Positions 14,746 to 24,171 of a stretch of DNA of 64,000 bases are shown here, in pieces. The notes under the pieces were generated by a model, which was not told the origin of the DNA, searched no databases, and worked only from the letters and a program-made list of their open reading frames with translations. A program made the translations under genes and the position numbers. Numbering within the stretch: the stretch's first letter is position 1; every line of letters begins with the position of its first letter. Source of the DNA: Verrucomicrobiota bacterium (lineage in GTDB: Bacteria; Chlamydiota; Chlamydiia; Chlamydiales; SM23-39); the NCBI GenBank assembly GCA_018968815.1, contig JAGWZL010000008.1:1-64000 (forward strand), written 5' to 3'.

Positions 14746-16563
14746 CTAGTTTTTTGAAAGAGGAAGAAATATATCAAGGGGTAAATATCCTTGCAATTCT
14801 AAGATTTCTAACTCCGAGGCATTCACAAACCGGGCCTTCAGCTTCAGATCGGATTGCTCCAAACAAAATTCCTTAGGCGCTTCCATCCCATTTTGCTGGA
14901 CCGCAATCCGAAAAGGAAGCCGGTCTAAACTGAAAATCGAACGGCCATCAAATAGAGAAGTAAAATCGCTTTGCTTGGTGAGATAATGCAAAATCGAAGG
15001 AAAAAGATCGATGTGGGTCGCAAGCTCCGTCTGCGATACCCATTCAGGCGAGGGGAATTTAAAAAAAAGGGGCACCGCTGTTGTGTACTCATTGAGATGC
15101 GTCCCATGAAACATCGCCCCTTCCTCAAAAAAGGCTTCGCCATGATCCCCCGTAACAGCAATGATCGCGTCCTGGTACAGATTTTTCCCCTGTAAATACT
15201 CGAAGAAACGGCCGATTTGATGATCGACATAATGGATCGCATTCCGATACCGGTTCTTCACCATCTCCAATTCCGGACTGTTCGGCCCCAACGTCAAATA
15301 ATTGATCTCCGCCGCAATCGGCGTATATTGCAGAGGAAAGTGCTTCGGAAAACTATACTCAGAATGGGTCGAATCGAGAAAAATCAGATACACATTCCCT
15401 TCAGGCTCTAAATCCCGCTTTAAGGCCTCGAAACAGAGCGCGTCCCGCTCACAGGGCTGTAAATGCCAATCGGAGGAAAACTCCTCGACTCTGTCCGCCA
15501 GTTGTCTCTCAGATCCGAAAATCAGCCGGTCCATCTTAAAGAGTTTCAGGTCGGCCGATGAATACACCGAAATCTTATAGCCCATCCGTTTTAAGATTTG
15601 GAGCGGAATACTCCCTTGCGTCCAAGTGTCGCGCATCTCAGCCCAGTGAAAGGGAAGATCAGCATGGAAAATCGCAAACCAAGACAGCTCAGTACGCCCT
15701 GCATTCGCGTACGAGCGCGCAAAAGAGATATTCTCCTGCGCAAAGGCCGTCAGATGCGGGGCCGCATCCAGGAAATCGCGCCGAAAGGTCTCAATTACAA
15801 ATAGATAGATGTTTGAAAGGTGTTTGGAGGCGATGAGAGGCAGATGGCTTTGCGCGTCTTTTTCATTGCGCGCCCCAGGAAATGCATGCTGCAACACCAC
15901 ATGCCGCGAAGTAGGGGCCAGGAAAGTGGTCCCCAAAGGAAGCCTCTTTTGATATTTCGCATAGGATTCGTGATTCAAAAACGGATGGGCAAACCAATCG
16001 AGCAGAAACAGCGCCATGCCAGTCATGCCAATGGTCAAGGCGATTTGGGTCAAAGAGACTTGCAACGGCCTTTGCCTGATCATCCGAAACGTCCAGGCAT
16101 AAAAGAACACTCCCAAAATAGGAACGAGAAACACCGTCAGCAAAATGATCGCAATCATCGTCGTATTCATGTTGAGCGCTTGAAACCCGGCAATCAAATG
16201 CTCCACCCCAGATCCAAAAAAATATCGCATCGGATACAGAATCGTCGTATCGAGCAGCTTGACCAAAATAAAATTTGAAAAATGGACCAGCATCAAAACA
16301 AAAGAAAGACTGATAAAGGCAAAATAGACCCATTTGGGCGTCCAGCGCTTTAAGATATAGGCAATCAAAACAAAACAGCACACCTCCCAAAGCGCTTGCC
16401 CAATCGCATAGATGAAAAAAAAGAGAGAGGCCCCCTTGAGAGGTAAATCCCAAGTGAAAAAATGGGAGAGGCTTAAGACGGTGAGAAAGACGAGAAAAAA
16501 GCTAAAATAGAGGTAGTTCACCTCGCTTTTTTGGCCGAAAATTCTGCGCAGCAAATTTTTCAT
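14746..16563 (-). CDS. membrane-bound sulfatase-fold enzyme (LtaS/EptA-like)
   Basis: 605 residues from ATG 16563, with GAGTGA upstream; a Met at 16617 is less likely. Five membrane helices occupy about the first 215 residues (FFLVFLTVLSLSHFF; ALWEVCCFVLIAYIL; VYFAFISLSFVLMLVHFSNF; IAIILLTVFLVPILGVFFY; IALTIGMTGMALFLL). An alkaline-phosphatase/sulfatase domain follows: NIYLFVIETFRRDFL, the metal/nucleophile stretch YANAGRTELSWFAIFH, and TGDHGEAFFEEG...HGTHLNEYTTAVPLFFKFP. This layout fits inner-membrane enzymes that move phosphoglycerol or phosphoethanolamine to envelope molecules, or hydrolyse such groups. The exact substrate is unknown. Confidence 0.82.
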   Translation of the reverse strand: MKNLLRRIFGQKSEVNYLYFSFFLVFLTVLSLSHFFTWDLPLKGASLFFFIYAIGQALWEVCCFVLIAYILKRWTPKWVYFAFISLSFVLMLVHFSNFILVKLLDTTILYPMRYFFGSGVEHLIAGFQALNMNTTMIAIILLTVFLVPILGVFFYAWTFRMIRQRPLQVSLTQIALTIGMTGMALFLLDWFAHPFLNHESYAKYQKRLPLGTTFLAPTSRHVVLQHAFPGARNEKDAQSHLPLIASKHLSNIYLFVIETFRRDFLDAAPHLTAFAQENISFARSYANAGRTELSWFAIFHADLPFHWAEMRDTWTQGSIPLQILKRMGYKISVYSSADLKLFKMDRLIFGSERQLADRVEEFSSDWHLQPCERDALCFEALKRDLEPEGNVYLIFLDSTHSEYSFPKHFPLQYTPIAAEINYLTLGPNSPELEMVKNRYRNAIHYVDHQIGRFFEYLQGKNLYQDAIIAVTGDHGEAFFEEGAMFHGTHLNEYTTAVPLFFKFPSPEWVSQTELATHIDLFPSILHYLTKQSDFTSLFDGRSIFSLDRLPFRIAVQQNGMEAPKEFCLEQSDLKLKARFVNASELEILELQGYLPLDIFLPLSKN

Positions 16564-16654
16564 TAAGATCACTCTACCAAAGTTGACATTTAGGGGAAAA
16601 TCCCATCTAATATCCATATAACAAAAGAGGGCTCCTTAGTGAAAAAATCCTTGC

Positions 16655-16825
16655 ATACCGAGAGTGATTCAAAAGTTGGGAAATGCCAAGGAGGCGCCCT
16701 GTTTTTGGGTCAGGCGAAGCCGGCGCCGAAGCAGCTCAACTTGAATAAGTTGAGCGATGCAGGCGGATCCCAAAAACAGTGGCTGCCGACGCTGGCAGAA
16801 CCAACTTTCGAATCACGAGCGGTAT
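16655..16825. repeat. 171-bp nested palindrome P3
   Basis: The outer stem is ATACCG (16655-16660) / CGGTAT (16820-16825), followed inward by GTGATTCAAAAGTTGG (16664-16679) with CCAACTTTCGAATCAC (16801-16816). The middle stem is CTGTTTTTGGG (16699-16709) / CCCAAAAACAG (16769-16779). The inner hairpin is GCTCAACTT (16734-16742) / AAGTTGAGC (16747-16755). No copy elsewhere in the window. It is similar in length to the P1 repeat but unrelated in sequence. Confidence 0.75.
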
Positions 16826-16837
16826 AACTACGACTGT

Positions 16838-17034
16838 GCTAAATCGCGTGCTCGGCGAGGGGGCGTGCGCAGCACTACCCCCATCGCCCCGCAAAGCGGG
16901 GCTTCGCCTGCGCTGCAATTTCGCTTTGTCGTAGCGGCGAAGGGCTGCGCCTCGGAGGCACCCCGAAACGGGGCCCCACCTTCCGGTCGCAGAACCCGGG
17001 GAAGGGATGCCCTTCCCCGCATCCCCATCCCCAG
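16838..17034. repeat. diverged half-copy of palindrome family P2 (copy C)
   Basis: It begins CGCGTGCTCGGCGAGGGGGC, close to the P2 arm CGCGTGCTCGGCTCGGGGGT, and runs through the same series of hairpins with different stems. Examples are GCCCCGC-AAA-GCGGGGC (16886-16902), CCCCG-AAA-CGGGG (16961-16973) and GGGGAAGGG-ATG-CCCTTCCCC (16998-17018). Only one arm is present. No gene is visible here; it fills the gap between P3 and the next coding region. Confidence 0.65.
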
Positions 17035-17085
17035 TACCCAAAAACTTAGATTACACAAACTCAGATTACAAAAACTCTGTTTAGA

Positions 17086-20000
17086 TTAGCCTTCTGAACT
17101 CACGAGCGCTTTCAAAGTGCGCGTCGCCGCCGCTTGATAAACCCGAGGATGCAAACTCAAATCATAGGCCTTATTAAACACGTCCCACACTCGGTCAAAA
17201 ACTCTTTTCTCCAACGCCGGTTGGAACGCTTCCACCAGCTTAGCACCACCCAGCATTCCAGCTCCATAATTCGCAATCGCCTGCACATACGGCACCCCTT
17301 CTGCCATTTGAGAAGGCATCCACCAAGCACCCGCCGCTGCCGCCGCAACCAGCCCACCTTGCTTGAGCGCCGATCGGAATACGCCATCATGCGTATCATT
17401 ACTTGAGCCTTTCAAATATCGATACGCTGCGCCCCCTACAAGAGAAAGACCTGCTGTTGCCAAATGAGGTAGAAAATAGGCCCCCACAAGAGGAGCGGCG
17501 CATGTCCCAATTTTGAACAGAGTGTTCGAAATCGGAGCCGTCAGAACTGTCGTAATCTTCGCCTCCCTTTGCTGAAGACTACCCATCCGCGTAGAAAGCA
17601 AGTTCGCCTCTTCTCGCATCTTAATATGATTTTGGGTCTTAATACGGTTGTAAGCATCAACCTTCTCCGCCGACCATTGAATCGATTTCGTTAACACCTC
17701 TCCCAACTCCGCCACCCTCTGCTCTTTACTCCGACAGTGCCTCGCATAAATGCTCTGCAGCTCATGGCTCAAAAGAGGCATCTTGCTCTGCATGTCAGAT
17801 CCATCCCCAATGATCCTCTCAAGATCCCTCTTCTCCTGCTGACTTTGCTCGTCTTGCGGGAAACAAGCCAGATGGTTTGCGATTCTTGCCATGCATTCGC
17901 GCGGCCTAAATTGCGGCAAACTTCCCCCTTGATGCTGCAGGAGTTGGTCGATCAACCCCACCTGCTGAGGCGCCCCCCTAGGCGGATACAGAGCATGAAT
18001 CGCCTCAATCACAGATCGCTCTTTGGCCAGATGCGTCGAATGCAGAGCCACCGCGTTCGTAATCTCCTTCAATCGAATCACAATCGGAGCGTCAGCGCCC
18101 AACGTTTTTGTCAATTCCTTCAACGCCTCCTTCAACGACTGGATCCGCGTGTTTTGACTCAAGTTCGCTTGCGCCAAAAATTCTCCTTGAATGGTCGTGA
18201 GCACTACGCCCGCATCCTGTAAAGAGGTGAGCGCCGATTGGTGGCGCGTATACTCATACTGCTCGTCTTGCAGCCTCCGCAAATGGTCCAAAATGTCTTC
18301 CATGTCCTTATACAAAGGAGCAAAACGGCGCCGAATCTCATTTTGATGGGTCGCATCCAGTTTCTCATTTTGGTTCTGCAGCTCCCGGCGCGCACTCAAC
18401 ACCTGTAAAATTTGAAACAGCGAGGCAATCTCGGCTTGCACCTGCTCCCCATGTGAAGCGCTCGGCTCTGCCTCAGCAATTTTCTCTTCCAAACGCAGGC
18501 ACGCTGAACCCATCTTTTCCACAAGCTCATGCACAATCGCCTTCTGCGCAGACAAAGAGTCAAACGCAATCTGTCCCATTTGCTCCGAAGGGGTCGCCGC
18601 CTTCAAAACTTTGGAAACCTCATTCCGCGCAATCCGTTGAAAGACCGACCGGGCTGTTCTCTGAAACTTGCTCACCTCTGTTTCATATTCGCTACGCAAA
18701 GCCTCTTCTGTTTTGACCTCATCAGAAAAAGGAGCCAGAGTCAACTCAATCAATTTCGCAAACAGTTCATGAGAGCGCGCCGAACGGTTCAGTTCCCAAA
18801 ACAGCTTATTGACACCCTCTGTAACACCCTTGGCAATGGCCTGTTTCACTGTCGCGTCTATCGCCCTCTCTCTGCGCACTGGCTTGAGCTTCTCCTTGAG
18901 CTCATCCGGCGTATAATTGCCCTCCACATCAAGAACATTCATGAGCAGCTGAATGGTCGGAGGCAGCAATTCCGTCCCCGGATAATTCTCCGCTCGCTGT
19001 TCGTCTAAGTCGCTCTCGTTTTCTACAATCGTCCGCAGTTTCTGCAACTGCTCCGTAAAGAATTTGGTCAACGCAATCGCAAACGGGAGCTTGTCAGGTT
19101 GGGTCGCTTCCAATCCCTTATGGATCGCTTTCTCCAACACAGCAGGCAAAATCATATGCTTCATCGCGTGTTGAACCACCAGACGATTCATCAGATACTC
19201 GAACAGGATAAACGGATACTTGAGAATGGGGATTTTTTGGAAATCCTTGAAAAAACGGACCGGAGGAGTGTGGTTCACTAAATAGGCGCTCAAAGATTCG
19301 CAAAGAGCAGGGATGGAAGAATTGTAATGTTCCTCAATGGCTTTCGTCCGGATCTGGTCTAATGAACCAACCTCTGTTCCATTTGCATATCTCTCCGTGG
19401 CTCTGAAATCTCGCAAGAGAAAATCGTTTGCATTCGCAATCAGTTCCCGAAAGACGCTCTGGCGCGTCGCGTCGCTTTCCGTCGTCAGCTTGCTCGTGAT
19501 ATGTTCGATAAAAGAGACCAAATAGGCGTCGAGTGTGTTGTGGATCAACGATGTCATGTAATAGATCCAATAAAACCACCCAGCAGAGAGAATTTGGAGA
19601 AAAGAGGGTTGGTAGTGCTTGACAAACAGGTCCCAGACCGAAACAGGATTGGCCCCTTCTGTGGCCTGCTTGACAAGCCCCATCAGCTGGAGGTTATTCT
19701 TCTCCACAATGCCCGCTCGATCGCGCATTTGGCAAAGAGCGGTAAAGACAGCCAACTTGTCTTTGAGTTTCTCTTGATACAACTTTTGCCGAGTCTCCCA
19801 ATCTGTCGCTTCGACGCGAGCTTGCAATCGGGGAGCGCGAGTCGCTTCTGGGTCAGTGTGAGGTCCTAAATCGGCCACTTCGCCCACTTCTCGGATCCTC
19901 GGATTGGGGGTGGGTCCAATCCCTCGTTGCTGCAAAACAGCGTCCAGTTGCCCATTCAGGGCTGTGGGGCTCAAAGGAGGACTGATTCCGAGTATCGCGG

Positions 20001-20184
20001 TTCTGTGCAAGCAGTCTGTAGAGATTTCATTGACGCGTCTGAGCGTGCCGGCAGGGTTCGCTTCCGGCGCCCAAACGCCCCTGCCCCATTCGACCGATCG
20101 GTTCAAAAAATTTCCAACAGCAGAAAACCTTCCAGGGGCTCCAAAATTTCTTTGATGATTCGTCGACAGTGATTGAATTGGCAT
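17086..20184 (-). CDS. 1032-residue helical protein, effector-like
   Basis: Not recognised. The first 115 residues are polar, Pro/Arg rich and without a signal peptide. Residues 120-900 are mostly helical and charged with coiled-coil stretches (YKDMEDILDHLRRLQDEQYEYTRH; EEANLLSTRMGSLQQREAKI). Hydrophobic segments occur near 200 (ILSAGWFYWIYYMTSLIH) and near 330 (YPFILFEYLMNRL). From about 900 to 995 there are Gly/Ala-rich hydrophobic segments (APLVGAYFLPHLATAGLSLVGGAAY; LVAAAAAGAWW), which could be a membrane hairpin. Size, helicity and the late hydrophobic region resemble chlamydial secreted inclusion-associated proteins, but that is inference. It stands alone, divergent from mazG. Confidence 0.6.
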   Translation of the reverse strand: MPIQSLSTNHQRNFGAPGRFSAVGNFLNRSVEWGRGVWAPEANPAGTLRRVNEISTDCLHRTAILGISPPLSPTALNGQLDAVLQQRGIGPTPNPRIREVGEVADLGPHTDPEATRAPRLQARVEATDWETRQKLYQEKLKDKLAVFTALCQMRDRAGIVEKNNLQLMGLVKQATEGANPVSVWDLFVKHYQPSFLQILSAGWFYWIYYMTSLIHNTLDAYLVSFIEHITSKLTTESDATRQSVFRELIANANDFLLRDFRATERYANGTEVGSLDQIRTKAIEEHYNSSIPALCESLSAYLVNHTPPVRFFKDFQKIPILKYPFILFEYLMNRLVVQHAMKHMILPAVLEKAIHKGLEATQPDKLPFAIALTKFFTEQLQKLRTIVENESDLDEQRAENYPGTELLPPTIQLLMNVLDVEGNYTPDELKEKLKPVRRERAIDATVKQAIAKGVTEGVNKLFWELNRSARSHELFAKLIELTLAPFSDEVKTEEALRSEYETEVSKFQRTARSVFQRIARNEVSKVLKAATPSEQMGQIAFDSLSAQKAIVHELVEKMGSACLRLEEKIAEAEPSASHGEQVQAEIASLFQILQVLSARRELQNQNEKLDATHQNEIRRRFAPLYKDMEDILDHLRRLQDEQYEYTRHQSALTSLQDAGVVLTTIQGEFLAQANLSQNTRIQSLKEALKELTKTLGADAPIVIRLKEITNAVALHSTHLAKERSVIEAIHALYPPRGAPQQVGLIDQLLQHQGGSLPQFRPRECMARIANHLACFPQDEQSQQEKRDLERIIGDGSDMQSKMPLLSHELQSIYARHCRSKEQRVAELGEVLTKSIQWSAEKVDAYNRIKTQNHIKMREEANLLSTRMGSLQQREAKITTVLTAPISNTLFKIGTCAAPLVGAYFLPHLATAGLSLVGGAAYRYLKGSSNDTHDGVFRSALKQGGLVAAAAAGAWWMPSQMAEGVPYVQAIANYGAGMLGGAKLVEAFQPALEKRVFDRVWDVFNKAYDLSLHPRVYQAAATRTLKALVSSEG

Positions 20185-20254
20185 GGTGGCACAGAGTATA
20201 CTCTATTTTCTGGTTTATTTGCTGCCTAAAAAATGAACATTTGAAGGAATATGT

Positions 20255-20848
20255 ATGACTGAATTTGAGCGTTTACTGCACGTTGCCGATCGCCTGCTTG
20301 GACCCAATGGGTGCCCTTGGGATTTGGAACAAACATTTTTTACTTTACAACCCTATTTGCTGGAGGAGACGCACGAGCTCTTGGAGGCGATTGATCAAGA
20401 AAACCGGGCCAAGATCATGGAAGAGCTGGGGGATGTTCTTTATGCCCTGATCTTCATTGCAAAATTAGGGGAGAAAGAGGGGAGCTTTTCCATCGCGCAT
20501 TCCATGCAGACTGTGGCGGATAAGCTCATTCGGAGGCACCCCCATATTTTTGGCGATAAACAAATTTCTTCCACAGAAGAGGTGCTCAGCAACTGGGAAG
20601 AGGTCAAGAAGAAAGAGGGCAAAAAAAGCCCGATCGCGGACATCCCACCCGCCTTGCCAGCCCTGGCAAGAGCCCAAAAAGTGCTTTCCAAGATGAAGCG
20701 TAAAAAAGGGGAGATCCTGCAAGAAAAAATTTCAGATGACTTGGGCCAAAAGCTTTGGGACCTCGTGAGAGAGGCGGAAGCGGCGGGGATCGATGCTGAA
20801 GGGGCGCTTCGGAGGACCTGTATCGCCTACGAGCAGAAACTGCAATAA
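20255..20848 (+). CDS. mazG: MazG-type nucleoside triphosphate pyrophosphohydrolase
   Basis: 197 residues with GAAGGAA upstream. It hydrolyses NTPs/dNTPs to monophosphates and pyrophosphate, as house-cleaning of non-canonical nucleotides. The catalytic block is CPWDLEQTFFTLQPYLLEETHELLEAID (about 20-47) and MEELGDVLYALIFIAKL, which contains the EE..E....E..D metal ligands. A second, degraded MazG-like half follows (DDLGQKLWDLVREAEAAGIDAEGALR), shorter than in the 260-residue E. coli enzyme; only the first domain keeps all metal residues. It converges with the SRP RNA gene. Confidence 0.93.
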   Translation: MTEFERLLHVADRLLGPNGCPWDLEQTFFTLQPYLLEETHELLEAIDQENRAKIMEELGDVLYALIFIAKLGEKEGSFSIAHSMQTVADKLIRRHPHIFGDKQISSTEEVLSNWEEVKKKEGKKSPIADIPPALPALARAQKVLSKMKRKKGEILQEKISDDLGQKLWDLVREAEAAGIDAEGALRRTCIAYEQKLQ

Positions 20849-20853
20849 GAAAA

Positions 20854-20950
20854 TGCCGGAGATGGCCTATGGCATAAGGCAGATTCCTTAAGGATGCTGC
20901 CTTCCGGCCCTGACCTGGTTCAGATTGCTTACTCCATAAGGTCCCCGGCA
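20854..20950 (-). ncRNA. ffs: signal recognition particle RNA (4.5S type)
   Basis: On the minus strand, ACCAGGTCAGGGCCGGAAGG followed by CAGCA is the conserved apical SRP domain (GGTCAGG...GGAAGGCAGC) that binds Ffh. The ends pair: TGCCGGGGAC at the 5' side and TCTCCGGCA at the 3' side. The length of about 97 nt fits a small bacterial SRP RNA. A short T-run follows the 3' end. It lies in the gap between the convergent mazG and the SpoIID-like gene. Confidence 0.93.
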
Positions 20951-20991
20951 AAGACAAGTGTAGCATTGCGCTTGCGTTTTCTGCAAACTTG

Positions 20992-22176
20992 TTATTTGGG
21001 CACCGCATCCAAGTTAAAGAGGTAGGTTTCTGGATAGAATTTGCTCAAAATCTTGACAGCATTTTCCCCATTTTGGGCGAGCGCATTGGCTGAATAGAGG
21101 CAAAGCCCCACTCCATGCCCTTTGCCGTAGCCTGTGAAGAGGACTGAGTCTTCTTTCAGAGTGACAGTAAAGTCGGAGCTTTTGATGTGGACGCTCCCTA
21201 AGCGCTCTTGCAAAGTGAAGAAGTCCATATCAATGCACTCTTTTCCATCTTTCATGCGCACGCCGTAGACTTTTGAGGAGGATTTATCGACAAACAATTC
21301 GCAAGCGCTCAGTTGTTTCAAGTTGAACATATGCGCGAGCGTTTTGCGTCCGATTTGATACGTCCATTTGGATTCGGAGCGGGACAGGGCAGCGTGGGGC
21401 GCTTCTACCCCTTTTTGAGGGGCTGCCGTGTCTTTGCGGAAGATTTGCGCGTAGGCGGCGGTTTTTCCGGCGCAGTTGTCTGTCCAAGTGGTGGCGAAAG
21501 GGACATCTTTGCCATCTTCGCCGTGTAGGAGAATCAAATGGCGAGTGCTTTCAACGGCCCGATCGATCAGAGAGTTGTGGACGACGAGCGCGGAGCCTTG
21601 GTAGTCGACTTCTTTGGCATTCACATGCCAAAAACTGCTGGGATTGGCTTTAGTCACATAATGATAGGCATCGGTTCGAACGAGAATGGCGAGAGCTGAC
21701 ATCACCTCGGGTTCTAAAGGAGCTGTGAATTGGGAAGTCAGTTTCGATTTCACATACGATTCAATTTCGATATCGTTGACGATATTGATTTTGCCAGCGA
21801 CGCCATAGATGGCCACAGCGCCTGCATATTGAATGCCGTTGATGAAGACAGAAGTTTCTGAAGAGCGCGGTTTGATGTACAGTTGGTGAATGCCGGGAAA
21901 TTCTTCTCCCCATTTGAGACCGCTTTCTAATTCGTGAATCATGAACCGTTTGCCAAGGAGCCCGGAAGCGACGCGCGAGCCGTCGTGTGGGTTGAATATG
22001 TAGTAAGGGCCTTTGACTTCCAGGAGCGCCCCATCGCAGTCCTTTTCTAAGAGGATTTGAATATTTCTCGGCGCCATTGGCTCAGAAATGCGTTCAAAAG
22101 ATGTTTCGGCCTCTGCGTGGACTGAGAGAGTGCCGCTGCAGAGGAGAACTGCGGCAAAGAATCGAAATGTCTTCAT
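20992..22176 (-). CDS. spoIID: SpoIID/LytB-domain periplasmic protein
   Basis: 394 residues with a signal peptide ([21 protein letters not shown]). SpoIID domains bind or cut peptidoglycan glycan strands; in chlamydia-related bacteria a SpoIID homologue is linked to septal peptidoglycan at division. Visible motifs are [55 protein letters not shown] (the TxxxxCGG-like block) and [22 protein letters not shown], the terminal GHG.G.C..GA motif. The start codon overlaps the ruvB stop by four bases (ATGA), so the two are translationally coupled. In Chlamydia a gene in the same position (CT041) follows ruvB. Confidence 0.85.
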   Translation of the reverse strand: MKTFRFFAAVLLCSGTLSVHAEAETSFERISEPMAPRNIQILLEKDCDGALLEVKGPYYIFNPHDGSRVASGLLGKRFMIHELESGLKWGEEFPGIHQLYIKPRSSETSVFINGIQYAGAVAIYGVAGKINIVNDIEIESYVKSKLTSQFTAPLEPEVMSALAILVRTDAYHYVTKANPSSFWHVNAKEVDYQGSALVVHNSLIDRAVESTRHLILLHGEDGKDVPFATTWTDNCAGKTAAYAQIFRKDTAAPQKGVEAPHAALSRSESKWTYQIGRKTLAHMFNLKQLSACELFVDKSSSKVYGVRMKDGKECIDMDFFTLQERLGSVHIKSSDFTVTLKEDSVLFTGYGKGHGVGLCLYSANALAQNGENAVKILSKFYPETYLFNLDAVPK

Positions 22177-23186
22177 TGAAAAAACTCCAAATTTTTTGGC
22201 TTTCGGCCAAGATGTTTGTAAGCTGCGGCTGTGGCGACGCGCCCCCTTGGGGTGCGCCGGATCATCCCTTGCAGGATCAAAAAAGGTTCGTACACTTCTT
22301 CAATCGTGTGAGACTCTTCTCCACATGCGGCGGCCAAATTATTGAGTCCAACTGGACCCCCTTCGTGATGATCAATGATAACACTTAAGATTTTTTTGTC
22401 CATTTCATCCAATCCAAGTGCATCGATGGCCAACATTTCAAGCGCTTTATGTGCAAGCGATGAGTCGATCAGGGGAACTTTTTGTACGATGGCGACATCG
22501 CGCACCCAACGGAGCAAGTTATTTGCGATGCGGGGTGTGCCGCGCGCTCTTTTTGCGATTTCGAGTATGGATTCATCAGCCAAATGGCATCCGAGTAATT
22601 GGGCGGATCGTGCGACGATTTTTTGCAAATCGGCGGGGGGGTAATAATCGAGGCGCAGCGAGAGGCCGAAGCGGGAGCGCATGGGGGCGCTGAGGAGGCC
22701 TGAGCGGGTTGTGGCGCCGACGAGAGTGAAGGGGTTTAATTTAACTTGGACGGTGCGGGCGTTTGGGCCTGAATCGATCATGAGGTCGAGCGAAAAGTCT
22801 TCCATGGCTGAATACAGATATTCTTCGGCTGATTTGGGCATTCTGTGAATTTCGTCGATGAAGAGGACGTCGCCTTGTTTCAAATTGGTTAAAATGCCTG
22901 CGAGGTCGCCTGGTTTTTCGATGGAGGGGCCTGAGGTGACGGTCATTTGTGTGCCCATGGCTTTGGCGATGATGTGGCTGAGTGTTGTTTTTCCGAGTCC
23001 TGGGGGTCCTGAGAACAGCAGATGGCCTAGTGCTTCTTTACGCGACCTTGCGGCTCCGATAAAAATTTTCAATCGTTCGCGGACGGCTTCCTGCCCCACG
23101 AACTCATCCAACAACTGAGGACGCAACGGATTTTCAAACCCAGAATCTGGCTTTTCCCACGAAGACTCTATAAACTCATTATGCAT
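22173..23186 (-). CDS. ruvB: Holliday junction branch-migration ATPase RuvB
   Basis: 337 residues, full length. The hexameric motor works with RuvA to move Holliday junctions. Motifs: N-terminal [12 protein letters not shown], Walker [12 protein letters not shown], Walker [12 protein letters not shown], sensor [18 protein letters not shown] with the arginine finger, and the winged-helix C-terminus with [10 protein letters not shown] and [22 protein letters not shown] sits just upstream of the ATG. The spoIID start overlaps its stop. In Chlamydia it is next to dcd; here a palindromic element of about 0.8 kb separates the divergent pair. Confidence 0.97.
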   Translation of the reverse strand: MHNEFIESSWEKPDSGFENPLRPQLLDEFVGQEAVRERLKIFIGAARSRKEALGHLLFSGPPGLGKTTLSHIIAKAMGTQMTVTSGPSIEKPGDLAGILTNLKQGDVLFIDEIHRMPKSAEEYLYSAMEDFSLDLMIDSGPNARTVQVKLNPFTLVGATTRSGLLSAPMRSRFGLSLRLDYYPPADLQKIVARSAQLLGCHLADESILEIAKRARGTPRIANNLLRWVRDVAIVQKVPLIDSSLAHKALEMLAIDALGLDEMDKKILSVIIDHHEGGPVGLNNLAAACGEESHTIEEVYEPFLILQGMIRRTPRGRVATAAAYKHLGRKPKNLEFFQ

Positions 23187-23246
23187 TTTGCACCTCCGGT
23201 GTAAGAAGAGGAAAGAGGGGAAGAGGAATAAAAATAAAGAGGAGTA

Positions 23247-24065
23247 TAGACGTCGGGCATGCTACGCGCATTCGCGCTGCGCCCCCGCGCCCAGCAGGCC
23301 GCATCTCGCTTCGATAAAACGCGTGCTCGGCTCGGGGGTGTGCAAAGCACTACCCCGACGCCCGAAACGGGCTCTCGCCTGTGCTGCATTTTCTCTTTGC
23401 GAGATGCAGCCGCGGGCTGGCACGTCGGCCCCACTTTCAGTGGGTCCCCCCGCGTGCCAGGCATAAGGGGGAAGCCCCCTTCGCATCCCCCACGCTTCGC
23501 GCCCATATAATCATCTTGATCAGTGCACATCACGTAAACTGAATGAGTCTTATTGGTGCGCGGTAGCGTTGGGGGTGCGAGGGGGCTTCCCCCTAGCTCT
23601 GGCGCACGGGGGGACCCACCGAAGGTGGGGCCGATGCGCCAGCCCTCTTCCATTGAAAAAGCGGGCTGGCCCGTCGGCCCCACTTTCAGTGGGTCCCCCC
23701 GCGTGCCAGGCATAAGGGGGGAAGCCCCCCTTCGCATCCCCCCACGCTTCGCGCCCATATAATCATGTTGATCAGTGCACATCACGTAAACTGAATGAGT
23801 CTTATTGGTGCGCGGGAGCGTTGGGGGTGCGAGGGGGCTTCCCCCTAGCTCTGGCGCGCGGGGGGACCCACCGAAGGTGGGGCCGATGCGCCAGCCCGCG
23901 GCTTCATGTCGCAAAGAGAAAACGCAGCGCAGGCGAGAGCCCGCTTCGGGCGCGGGGAACAGTGCTTTGCACGGCCCCGAGCCGAGCACGCGTTTTATCG
24001 AAGCGAGATGAAGCCTGCTGGGCGCGGGGGCGCAGCGCGAATGCGCGTAGCATGCCCGACGTCTA
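23247..24065. repeat. giant GC-rich palindrome P2, copy B, with an internal tandem duplication
   Basis: It has the same ends and arms as the copy at 12228-12794, but 819 bp long. The central part, about 230 bp, is present twice in direct orientation (from 23414 and again from 23663, period about 249 bp), joined by CTTCCATTGAAAAAGC. The mini-hairpins are kept: CCCACT-TTC-AGTGGG (23430-23444), GGGGG-AAG-CCCCC (23467-23479) and, in the second unit, a six-pair version (23716-23730). The spacer is the reverse complement of that in copy A, so the copy is inverted relative to A. The whole space between the divergent ruvB and dcd genes is taken up by it and by purine/pyrimidine-rich flanks; the promoters of both genes must lie in or beside it. 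Confidence 0.9.
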
Positions 24066-24171
24066 TATCCCTCTTTCAATTTTCCTCCCCCACTTTCTCT
24101 CCGCCTTTGAAAAAAAGGTAGCAAGAAAACAAATTGAAAAGCTACGCTAAAAGATGAACCCCGGAAAAATT

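Noticed and set aside
15863..16453. A 196-residue frame in the sulfatase-type gene
   Set aside because: It is a shadow of the membrane-helix region; Phe/Cys-rich with no family match, while the sulfatase frame has all catalytic motifs.
23168..24124. A 318-residue minus-strand frame across palindrome P2 copy B
   Set aside because: It consists of the repeat arms read in one frame, with repeated peptide blocks and no conserved domain; copy A does not keep the same frame.
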